A DNA stretch of 6,141 nt from CAYRFU01 sp964423525 (GTDB lineage Bacteria > Vulcanimicrobiota > Xenobia > Xenobiales > JADMJV01): contig CAYRFU010000388.1 of the NCBI GenBank assembly GCA_964423525.1, forward strand, positions 1 to 6,141. The letters are read 5' to 3'. The stretch's first letter is position 1. Every line of letters begins with the position of its first letter. The notes beneath the pieces are model-generated. The model saw nothing but the letters and a program-made list of their open reading frames with translations. It did not search any database and was not told the origin of the DNA. This document shows, one piece after another, positions 1 to 6,069 of this stretch. Made by a program: the position numbers and the translations under genes.

Positions 1-34
1 GACTCATTAATTCTCGGGGCAAGATCTGTCTCAT
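1..34 (-). CDS. Possible start of IS66 tnpB (partial)
   Basis: An ATG at 34 overlaps the tnpA stop as ATGA, and its frame stays open to the window edge for 11 codons (MRQILPRELMS). IS66 elements carry tnpB directly after tnpA, often with such an overlap, so position and strand are as expected. The visible residues are too few to recognise TnpB. A second in-frame ATG at 7 is an alternative start. The call rests on gene order alone. Confidence 0.35.
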   Translation of the reverse strand, partial: MRQILPRELMS

Positions 35-279
35 CCCATCTTGACACAGAGGGCAGGAACCTCGATCCCAACAAAGCCGCCCACTTCTTGCTTACGATTC
101 GTCTTCGCTCTGCGGCTGCGTTTTTTGGTTCCTTTTCCCTTCCTTCTCGATATGAAGGCGCTGAAGGCGGAATAGGACAGCCCCTTTCGTAGGCAAAACT
201 CTTTACGGTTAAGCCCGCTCGTTGCGAACTCTTCTAGGATCGACTCCCACTCACGACGGGAGCGTAGCTTCTGATTCAT
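31..279 (-). CDS. tnpA: IS66-family accessory protein TnpA
   Basis: This is an 82-residue basic protein. Its N-terminal half resembles the IS66 TnpA helix-turn-helix: a REWESILEEF helix, then SGLNRKEFCLRKGLSYSAF, which parallels the family pattern of SGLSxxEFCxxxGLSxSTF. A Lys/Arg-rich linker follows. TnpA is one of the small IS66 proteins needed for transposition alongside TnpB and the DDE transposase TnpC; its exact role is not well defined. I chose the ATG at 279 over an upstream in-frame TTG at 291 because GGAGG (285-289, minus strand) lies five bases before it and would be inside the coding sequence of the longer form. The protein ends soon after the FVGIEVPA segment, so it seems shorter at the C-terminus than many relatives. 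Its stop overlaps a possible tnpB start. Confidence 0.8.
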   Translation of the reverse strand: MNQKLRSRREWESILEEFATSGLNRKEFCLRKGLSYSAFSAFISRRKGKGTKKRSRRAKTNRKQEVGGFVGIEVPALCVKMG

Positions 280-283
280 CTGC

Positions 284-305
284 ACCTCCAAGTGTCTATG
301 GAGGT
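284..305 (-). promoter_or_regulatory. Hairpin enclosing the tnpA ribosome-binding site
   Basis: On the minus strand, ACCTCCA (305-299) and TGGAGGT (290-284) form a perfect 7-bp inverted repeat around an 8-base loop. The downstream arm contains the whole GGAGG Shine-Dalgarno of tnpA. In mRNA starting upstream of 305 this stem would hide the ribosome-binding site. Hiding the transposase start in RNA structure is known for other insertion sequences such as IS10 and IS50. Its use here is inferred from the sequence only. Confidence 0.5.
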
Positions 306-344
306 AGTCTAGCCGAGGTTAGATCCGCTCGGAATAGGGGCGTA

Positions 345-354
345 CATCGCTTAC
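345..354 (-). repeat. IS66 terminal inverted repeat, outer tip
   Basis: On the minus strand the sequence begins GTAAGCGATG, matching the conserved outer bases of IS66-family termini. Only one end is in the window, so the inverted partner cannot be compared and the full repeat length is unknown. The neighbouring bases form a short palindrome, CTTAC-AGC-GTAAG (350-362), so a second GTAAG lies just outside. The protein-level break in the IS91 frame favours 354 as the true end. Confidence 0.65.
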
Positions 355-729
355 AGCGTAAGTAACAAGGTGTTGGCGAGGTCGCGGTACATGTTGCGCC
401 AGAATGGCAAGAAACTCGGTGGCGTGCCATTCCTTGAGTGTGCCCCGTTTGGAGCGGCAGCGCACCTTGCCCGTCTTCTCATCATAAGAGAGCTGGCGGT
501 AGCTAACCGGAGAGCGGAAAGTGTACCGCGCAAGACGAGCCAGGCCATCCTTGTCATCGGGAGGTGTTTGTTCAGTCAAAAAGCATGAAAACCCCGAGCG
601 GTCGTTCTCCCAAGCTCCCAACTTCTCGGCAACTTCAGGCGACAGCTTGGACCATCGAACGAAGGCTCGAAGAATGGAGCTGCGAAGGTCCGCGAGGATG
701 GCCTCGGCATCCCAGTTCCATAGGATGGA
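355..729 (-). pseudogene. IS91-type transposase, C-terminal remnant, interrupted by IS66
   Basis: The minus-strand frame is open from 729. Its order of motifs fits the C-terminal part of IS91-family (Y2/HUH) transposases: a WNWDAEAILADLR helix, KLSPEVAEKLGAW, RSGFSCF, TPPDDKDGLARLARY, SYDEKTGKV, then ATEFLAILAQHVP and RQHLVTYA. Relatives carry WxxSGFSV, IPPDDxxxLxxLARY, a YDxxTxKVxY strand and LEFLAxLxxHIP, and end in a YYGxYSNxxRG-like tail. Here that tail is missing. After TYA the frame enters the IS66 end and stops at 319, adding about ten unrelated residues. In-frame stops at 732-730 and 747-745 and the absence of the N-terminal zinc-binding, HUH and tyrosine regions show that the 5' half is gone. 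It therefore cannot encode an active enzyme. A TTG at 621 is the only apparent start and probably not a real one. Confidence 0.75.
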
Positions 730-774
730 TCAAGCAGGGTGCTCTCACGAGGAAAGGCTATTTCCCCGTGGAAC

Positions 775-779
775 GGAGG
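775..779 (+). promoter_or_regulatory. ktrB ribosome-binding site (decides the start)
   Basis: GGAGG sits four bases before the ATG at 784. It is the strongest Shine-Dalgarno of the operon and fixes the ktrB start there rather than at the in-frame GTG at 739, which lacks a comparable site and would add a 15-residue polar leader unlike family members. Confidence 0.8.
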
Positions 780-783
780 TGCC

Positions 784-2118
784 ATGCTGCGCCGGGCCAC
801 AAATCTGCTCACTCCGTCTCAGACTGCGATTCTCGGATTACTCGGTTCGCTGATGGCTGGCTCCGTTCTGCTTTGGCTGCCCATCAGCCAGGCTCCAGGG
901 GTGAAGTTAAAACCTATCGAGGCTGTCTTCACAGCTACCTCTGCCCTGTGCGTCACCGGCCTTACCGTGGTGGATACCGGGTCCCAGTTTTCTCTATTCG
1001 GCACGCTGGTGATCTTTTTGCTCTTTCAGGTCGGTGGTCTGGGTATGTTGCTCTGGTCCACCACGATGATCGTCCTTCTGGGAGGGCAGATAGGCCTTAG
1101 TCACAGGTTGTTGATGAAAGACCAACTTCCGGGGATCTCCATGTCGGGGGCGGGCCGCTTGTCAGTGAGAATCCTGGGTTTTGTGATGTTAGTCGAACTA
1201 CTTGGGGCGTTAGCTTTGTGGGTTTGCTGGCACGAGCGAGTTCCGGGGCTAGAAGGCTTTTTTTACGCCTTTTATCATTCCGCGTCGGCTTTTTGCAACG
1301 CCGGCTTCTCCCTCTGGCCGGATAGCCTGGCTCAAGACGTAGCCGACCCGGTGGTCAATATCACCGTCATGTTGTTGGTGACTTTGGGGAGCTTGGGCTA
1401 CGCGGTCGTGACGGACGTCTACCAGGTGATGCGTGGCCTCAAGAGTCGAACCTCGGTTCACAGTCGTCTCGTGCTCGTACTTACCTTGGTTCTGTTCGTG
1501 GGCGGAGCCTTGCTCTTTTTTCTATTCGAATATAACCACCAAGGCATCTTGGCCCATCGTCCTTGGGCGGAGCGAATCTTGATCCCCATGTTTCATTCCG
1601 CCGGTCGCACAGCGGGACTCAGCACCGTGGACTTCTCCTCACTTAAGCCGGAAACGCTCCAATTGATGATGGCTCTGATGTTTATAGGAGGATCCTCCGG
1701 TTCCACGGCGGGCGGACTGAAAACAACCACACTCGCCTTGCTTCTCCTAGCCGCCTGGTCTCAGGTTAGAGGCAAAGAAGAAGTGGAGGTGTTCGAGCGA
1801 CGAATCCACGGAAAACAGGTCACTCAGGCCGTGGCACTCACGATGATCGCCTCCGTTAGCGTCCTCTCGTTTGCCTTCATCCTCAATTTCTTGGAACCCA
1901 GGGATTTTTCCGATATTCTTTTCGAAACTATTTCCGGTCTCGCTATTGTGGGTTTTTCGACGGGAATCACTCCCGAAATGACGGATCTGTCCAAGGGCTT
2001 GTTGTGTATAGCCATGCTGGTAGGTAGAGTGGGGCCGCTAACCTTGGCTTTGAGTCTCTTGAAGCCCAAACGTCGGGCCAGTATTCGTCGCCCGGTGGAG
2101 GATGTCATCATCGGATAA
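784..2118 (+). CDS. ktrB: Ktr-type K+ uptake system, membrane subunit KtrB
   Basis: A 444-residue inner-membrane protein of the KtrB/TrkH superfamily. It forms the K+ pathway and is normally active as a dimer on a KtrA ring. Four M1-P-M2 repeats are visible, each with its filter loop: CVTGLT near 56-61 (followed by VVDTG, typical of KtrB), CNAGFS 171-176, RTAGLS 275-280 and IVGFSTGI 388-395. The filter glycines G59, G174, G278 and G390 are all present. The intramembrane gating-loop signature FIGGSSGSTAGGLKTTT (300-316) and the late VGRVGPLT (413-420) with its conserved arginine also fit. The C-terminus RRPVEDVIIG resembles the KtrB tail that contacts KtrA. Length is normal for KtrB and shorter than TrkH. 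It leads the operon, 17 bp before ktrA. It appears intact. Na+ dependence is known for several Ktr systems but cannot be read here. Confidence 0.93.
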   Translation: MLRRATNLLTPSQTAILGLLGSLMAGSVLLWLPISQAPGVKLKPIEAVFTATSALCVTGLTVVDTGSQFSLFGTLVIFLLFQVGGLGMLLWSTTMIVLLGGQIGLSHRLLMKDQLPGISMSGAGRLSVRILGFVMLVELLGALALWVCWHERVPGLEGFFYAFYHSASAFCNAGFSLWPDSLAQDVADPVVNITVMLLVTLGSLGYAVVTDVYQVMRGLKSRTSVHSRLVLVLTLVLFVGGALLFFLFEYNHQGILAHRPWAERILIPMFHSAGRTAGLSTVDFSSLKPETLQLMMALMFIGGSSGSTAGGLKTTTLALLLLAAWSQVRGKEEVEVFERRIHGKQVTQAVALTMIASVSVLSFAFILNFLEPRDFSDILFETISGLAIVGFSTGITPEMTDLSKGLLCIAMLVGRVGPLTLALSLLKPKRRASIRRPVEDVIIG

Positions 2119-2135
2119 GAAACGGGGCTAGGTCT

Positions 2136-2795
2136 ATGAAGAAAAAGCAGGAACAAGTTTTAGTCATCGGTTTAGGCCGATTCGGCCAGAGTCTGGCATT
2201 GGTCTTGGCGCAGCACGGAGCCGAGGTTATGGCGATCGATGCCAGTGAAGAGGCCACCGAGCAGGTGGCGAACGATATCACCCACGTGATGATAGCCGAT
2301 TCCACCGAAGAGACCGTTCTGCGGGAGGTAGGCCTTGAACATTTCGATGTGGTGGTCTGCGCCATAGGGGGAGACATTCAAGCCAGCATCATGACGACTT
2401 TGCTACTCAAGGAGTTGGGCGTGAAAAAACTGGTGGCCAAAGCGAGCACCTCTCTGCACGGTCGGGCTTTGGAGAAGCTCGGTGTGGATCGAGTTGTTTA
2501 CCCGGAACGAGATATGGCCGAGCGTCTCTCCCAAGAGATCCTCACCCCAAAGTTCACTGCGATCATGAATCTCACCGTTCGGGAATCTATGTTTGAAATG
2601 CCGGCTCCTCGCAGATTCGAGGGTAAAACCTTGATGGAACTCAGCCTTCGCGACAAGTTTCACCTGAACGTTCTGGCCATACGAAGAGGATCCGAAACGA
2701 TCGTGTCTCCTAAGGCAGACGAAGTCCTCCACGAGGGGGATAGTCTCCTCGTCTTAGGCAATCGTGCTGAAGCCCAACTAGCAATCGACGAATAA
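2136..2795 (+). CDS. ktrA: Ktr system regulatory RCK subunit KtrA
   Basis: A 219-residue cytoplasmic protein with the full KtrA layout. The RCK-N Rossmann domain covers about 6-130, with VIGLGRFG at 10-17 (G12, G14, G17), an acidic D35 ending the second strand and D55 in the IADST turn. The RCK-C (TrkA-C) domain covers about 150-219. R15 in the glycine loop corresponds to the arginine that contacts the ATP gamma-phosphate in Bacillus KtrA. E124 in YPERDMA corresponds to its conserved cation-cofactor glutamate. In the family an octameric KtrA ring opens KtrB with ATP and closes it with ADP. The RCK-C domain of Firmicute KtrA also binds cyclic di-AMP; whether this one does cannot be told. The ATG follows GGGG/AGG at 2124-2132. 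It lies between ktrB and the antiporters, so ktrB is the obvious partner, though its ring could also contact the RCK domains encoded downstream. Confidence 0.93.
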   Translation: MKKKQEQVLVIGLGRFGQSLALVLAQHGAEVMAIDASEEATEQVANDITHVMIADSTEETVLREVGLEHFDVVVCAIGGDIQASIMTTLLLKELGVKKLVAKASTSLHGRALEKLGVDRVVYPERDMAERLSQEILTPKFTAIMNLTVRESMFEMPAPRRFEGKTLMELSLRDKFHLNVLAIRRGSETIVSPKADEVLHEGDSLLVLGNRAEAQLAIDE

Positions 2796-2802
2796 ACGGA
2801 TT

Positions 2803-4428
2803 TTGGATCCGGGCCAAGACATACTCTTCTCCATCGGTACGATGGTACTGTGCGCCTCGCTCTTACTCTTAGTCGGGGAGAGATTACGCATTCCCACCAT
2901 CGTGCTTTACATCTTCTCCGGACTTTTACTGGGCCCCGCGAGCGGCTTGATATCGGTTTCTCACAACATCGAGTTGATCTCGGAAGTGGGTATTTTGCTG
3001 CTGCTTTTTCTGGTCGGCTTGGAACTGAGCTTTGAGAAGATCAAGGATCTAGGCTTCACCGTCCTCTTGGCCGCTTTGTCACAGATGCTTCTCACTACTC
3101 TGGCCGCTGCCGGGGCGTGCAAACTTTTCGGGCTTCCCAACACGACCTCGCTCTTCATCGGTATCGCTGTTATGTTTAGCAGCACGGTGGTTGTGGTCAA
3201 GCAGCTAGAACAAGCCGGGGACACCAAGGAGGCCTATGGGCGCTTATCCATCGGTATCCTACTGGTTCAAGATCTGATGGTTATTTTGCTCCTCACCGTC
3301 GTATCAGCATTTTCAGGCAAAGAGACCTTGGATCTGATGGAAGTCGCAAAAGGCTTGGGAACGGCTCTGATGGGAATGATGCTCGTCCTCGCTCTTGCTC
3401 TGGCGGCTGCGAAGTTTGTCCTGCCGAAGCTCTTTGAGTGGACCAGCAGCAGTCCTGAGACTGCCTTTCTGTGGAGCTTGGCCTGGTGTTTTTGCTTGGT
3501 TGCAGTCTCAGAGTTTCTCCACCTGTCTCTTGAAATCGGAGCCTTCTTGGCCGGAATGGCGCTCGCTCAATTGCCCTACGCTCACCATTTTCGGCGTCGT
3601 ATTCATCCTTTGACAAACTTTTTCGTGGCTATTTTTTTCATCACGCTCGGGGTGCAGATGAGGCTGGACGAGGCCAGGGAATTCGGAGCGCTGCCCTTTG
3701 TGCTTGTCGCTCTTATCATGATCGTTAAATTCTGTATTTTCGCGGTGCTTTTACCGCTTCTAGGGCAGAGCAAAAGGGCCGCTGTACTCACTGGAGTCTC
3801 CCTTTCGCAGATCAGCGAATTTTCTCTTATTTTCGCAGCTTTGGGACTGAGTTCCGGTCTCGTGGATTCTTCTGTTTTGGCCTTGCTCAGTCTAGTCGCT
3901 TTAATAACCATGAGCCTGTCCTCTTTTCTGTTTTTAGGTCGGGGCCGACTGCTAGATTATCTCACTAAACGGGAATGGTTAGATGGTTGGAAGGCAAAAA
4001 CCCAACCTCCCCGCGAAGCCCTAAAAAACCACGTGGTCGTGGTGGGCATCAACCCTTTAAGTCTCGGCATCATTAACCGTTTACGGGAGCACGAATTTAC
4101 CGTAGTCGTCTTGGAACGAGATGCTCGCAAACTTAGAGAACTCTCGGTCGGTACCGTATTGGGGGACGCAGAGGATTTGGAAAGCCTGGAAGAGGCTGAT
4201 TTCAGAAACGCCTTAGCCGTGGTCACGACCCTTCATATCGAATCTATCAATGAACTCATCGCTTATCGTTGTAAAGAAGCCGGAGTGTTGTGCGCGGTCC
4301 ACGCCTTCGATAGTTCGGTGATCTCTTCTTTAGAGAAGCTTCAGGTAGATTACATGATCCGCTCCAGACTCTTGAGCACGCTAGCCATAAAAGAGGAACT
4401 TCACCATTCCGGGGTGCTGGACGAATGA
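2803..4428 (+). CDS. CPA2-family monovalent cation/proton antiporter with C-terminal RCK-N domain (first of pair)
   Basis: A 541-residue protein: an antiporter domain of about twelve membrane segments (roughly 8-380) and a cytoplasmic RCK-N domain (about 408-530), as in KefB/KefC-like proteins. Family marks are RIPTIVLYIFSGLLLGP (29-45), LFLVGLELS (68-76), FSSTVVVVKQL (125-135), the ion-site VQD (Q156, D157), EIGAFLAGMALA (244-255), PLTNFFVAIFFITLGVQM (269-286), IVKF with K309, and SLSQISEFSLIFAALG (333-348). The RCK domain is odd. Its glycine loop reads GINPLS (415-420), so two of three GxGxxG glycines are replaced by Asn and Ser, while E438 and GDAED (454-458) persist. There is no RCK-C domain. 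The start is TTG with only a weak GGA nearby, 7 bp after ktrA; the next Met (residue 14) would cut into helix 1. Likely role is K+ or Na+ exchange for H+; substrate is not readable. Confidence 0.88.
   Translation: MDPGQDILFSIGTMVLCASLLLLVGERLRIPTIVLYIFSGLLLGPASGLISVSHNIELISEVGILLLLFLVGLELSFEKIKDLGFTVLLAALSQMLLTTLAAAGACKLFGLPNTTSLFIGIAVMFSSTVVVVKQLEQAGDTKEAYGRLSIGILLVQDLMVILLLTVVSAFSGKETLDLMEVAKGLGTALMGMMLVLALALAAAKFVLPKLFEWTSSSPETAFLWSLAWCFCLVAVSEFLHLSLEIGAFLAGMALAQLPYAHHFRRRIHPLTNFFVAIFFITLGVQMRLDEAREFGALPFVLVALIMIVKFCIFAVLLPLLGQSKRAAVLTGVSLSQISEFSLIFAALGLSSGLVDSSVLALLSLVALITMSLSSFLFLGRGRLLDYLTKREWLDGWKAKTQPPREALKNHVVVVGINPLSLGIINRLREHEFTVVVLERDARKLRELSVGTVLGDAEDLESLEEADFRNALAVVTTLHIESINELIAYRCKEAGVLCAVHAFDSSVISSLEKLQVDYMIRSRLLSTLAIKEELHHSGVLDE
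4425..4428 (+). promoter_or_regulatory. ATGA stop/start overlap coupling the two antiporters
   Basis: The ATG of the second antiporter and the TGA of the first share bases in the tetramer ATGA. Upstream there are only scattered G runs (GGGG at 4411-4414, GG at 4419-4420), too far or too short for a strong ribosome-binding site. Reinitiation after the first gene is the simplest way to translate the second, which would favour matched subunit amounts. Confidence 0.7.
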
Positions 4429-6014
4429 TAACATTCATTCTTCTGCTTCTCGCAGCAGCGGCCGGTAGCGCGGTCTCACAGATCCTTCGATTGCCTACCA
4501 TCCCTTTTATGATGTTGTCCGGTGCGGCTCTGACCGGCTTGGGAAAACTTTTATCTCACCCATTTCAAGAGGATATCTTGTCTGATTCCATAGTTTTGGG
4601 AGCTACCTTTCTTGTTTTCGCGGCCGGCCTTCGTCTTAATCCTCGCATAATGGGTAACAACGCGGCGGTGACCGGCAAAGTTGCGGTGGCGCAGTTTCTT
4701 GCTCTGGGATCTTTAGGCTACATCCTCAGCGTGAGTCTCGGATACGAACGGACAACGGCTCTCTATCTCTCGGTGGCATTAGCAGCGAGTTCCACTCTTG
4801 TTTCAGTTAGCCTACTCACCCAGAGAAAGCAGATATTCGCACCCTTCGGTCGCTTGACCACCGGCGTTTTGCTCCTCCAGGATCTGATCGTTATCTTTCT
4901 GATTTCCATTCTTCCTCATCTCAAGGACGGTCCTCTCGCGGTAGGCTTGGCGCTTCTCAAGATCGGGGTCTTGATATCGCTAACGGCTATCCTCATGTAT
5001 CGTGTCAGCGCACCACTTATTACCCGGTGGGCTACAAACGATGAGGTTCGGCTGCTTTGCGTGCTGGCTGTGCTATTCTCTTTCATGGGGTTGGCCGGTC
5101 TGTTAAACCTGCCGGTCATCGCCGGCGCTTTTTTGGGAGGACTCGCTCTCTCTACCTTTCCGGCGGAAGCTTTGATACGCAGCCAACTCAAGTCGCTGGA
5201 AGACTTCTTCTCCGCCGCCTTCTTCACGGCCTTGGGAGCAAATTTTGCTTCGATACCCAGGCAGATCGTGCCTCACGCTCTGCTCTTCGCGCTTTTGGTT
5301 ATCGTCCTCACCCCGTTGGTTGTAGGTTGGGTGGGAGTTCGTTGCGGCTACAGCGGTCGAGCCTCTCTTGAGAGCGGTCTTCTTTTATCGCAAACGAGCG
5401 AGTTTTCGCTCCTCGCAGCGCTCGCGGGAATGAATGAAGGAGTCTTGGCGCCAGACGTTTTCGCTCTGGTGGCCTTGATAACGCTGCTCACCATGACGGT
5501 TACTCCGTTCCTTTCTACCGATGCCATGACTTGGCGAATCCTTCGGCTCTATCGGAAAAAATTGGATCGAGACTGTCCGATGGAACTCCAAAATCACATC
5601 GTTTTGGTGGGTGCTGGAAAATCGGGACGAAAACTCTTAAAGGAACTGAGTCGGCAAGGACATACCACTATCATCATCGACACCGATCCCGCCGTGGTGG
5701 CGGAACTCGAAGAAGAGAAGATCATCGCGGTACGAGCCGACGGAGCGGACCCGCGAGCATTGCGGCAAGTTTGTGCCAACCAGGCTAGGGCTGTGTTGTC
5801 GACTCTTCCTCGACTGAATGAAAACGTGAGGCTTTTGGGGGAACTCACCTGCCCGTTGGTCGTGGTTCGCCACGACGATCCTTCCACGGCCAACCTGATA
5901 CGCGAATTGGGAGGCCTTCCCGTATCTTACGTGGACTCGGCAGCCGAAGAGCTTTTAGCCTGGCTGGAAAAGTTGCGCTTGGGGAAGCGCCGGATGATAG
6001 GTTCCAAAAATTGA
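4425..6014 (+). CDS. CPA2-family antiporter paralogue with C-terminal RCK-N domain (second of pair)
   Basis: A 529-residue protein with the same layout as its upstream neighbour: membrane antiporter domain (about 1-375) and RCK-N domain (about 389-516). Shared marks include RLPTIPFMMLSGA (22-34), FLVFAAGLRLN (62-72), GVLLLQDLIVIFLI (147-160) with Q152 and D153, VIAGAFLGGLALS (231-243), LEDFFSAAFFTALGANF (258-274) and LLSQTSEFSLLAALAG (320-335). Two differences stand out. The RCK loop GAGKSG (396-401) is a perfect GxGxxG followed by D419, so nucleotide binding looks intact. The segment before SQTSEF reads VIVLTPLVVGWV (292-303), with Leu/Thr where the neighbour and most CPA2 proteins have a lysine. 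The ATG overlaps the upstream stop by four bases (ATGA) and has little Shine-Dalgarno of its own, so translation is probably coupled. It may be a transporter or a regulatory partner of the upstream antiporter. Confidence 0.85.
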   Translation: MITFILLLLAAAAGSAVSQILRLPTIPFMMLSGAALTGLGKLLSHPFQEDILSDSIVLGATFLVFAAGLRLNPRIMGNNAAVTGKVAVAQFLALGSLGYILSVSLGYERTTALYLSVALAASSTLVSVSLLTQRKQIFAPFGRLTTGVLLLQDLIVIFLISILPHLKDGPLAVGLALLKIGVLISLTAILMYRVSAPLITRWATNDEVRLLCVLAVLFSFMGLAGLLNLPVIAGAFLGGLALSTFPAEALIRSQLKSLEDFFSAAFFTALGANFASIPRQIVPHALLFALLVIVLTPLVVGWVGVRCGYSGRASLESGLLLSQTSEFSLLAALAGMNEGVLAPDVFALVALITLLTMTVTPFLSTDAMTWRILRLYRKKLDRDCPMELQNHIVLVGAGKSGRKLLKELSRQGHTTIIIDTDPAVVAELEEEKIIAVRADGADPRALRQVCANQARAVLSTLPRLNENVRLLGELTCPLVVVRHDDPSTANLIRELGGLPVSYVDSAAEELLAWLEKLRLGKRRMIGSKN

Positions 6015-6031
6015 CGATCTTGAAGCCACAC

Positions 6032-6069
6032 CTGGGACGGGACGAGTCGAAACGCCCTCCCAGTATTTT
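6032..6069 (+). terminator. Likely intrinsic terminator of the operon
   Basis: CTGGGA (6032-6037) pairs with TCCCAG (6058-6063). Inside, GGG (6039-6041) pairs with CCC (6055-6057) and CG (6043-6044) with CG (6053-6054). C6038 and A6042 are bulged and the loop is AGTCGAAA. The stem is followed at once by TATTTT. It lies 18 bp after the last stop codon on the plus strand. The bulges and short T tract make it a moderate rather than strong terminator. Confidence 0.5.

Larger units (their letters stand above)
1..354 (-). mobile_element. IS66-family insertion sequence, left-end portion (runs off the window)
   Basis: Read on the minus strand, the element starts at 354 with GTAAGCGATG. This fits the GTAAGCG-type terminal inverted repeat typical of IS66-family elements. 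It is followed by a leader of about 75 bp and then a small gene resembling IS66 TnpA, which is the expected gene order (tnpA, tnpB, tnpC). The tnpB remainder, tnpC and the far end lie outside the window. The boundary at 354 is supported independently: the IS91-type transposase reading frame to its right loses family resemblance exactly there. IS66 elements usually make 8-bp target duplications, so AGCGTAAG (355-362, plus strand) should recur beyond the far end. Whether the element is complete cannot be judged here. Confidence 0.75.

Noticed and set aside
739..783. Upstream GTG start for ktrB, adding 15 residues
   Set aside because: There is no good ribosome site before 739, the extension is unlike KtrB N-termini, and a strong GGAGG sits just before the ATG at 784.
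730..783. Riboswitch or attenuator before ktrB
   Set aside because: Cyclic di-AMP riboswitches often precede ktr genes, but the space left by the IS91 remnant is far too short for one and no conserved core is visible.
370..1100. Plus-strand open frames at 370-588, 521-853 and 564-1100
   Set aside because: They are antisense to the IS91 remnant or out of frame with ktrB, show no recognisable domain, and have compositions typical of shadow frames.
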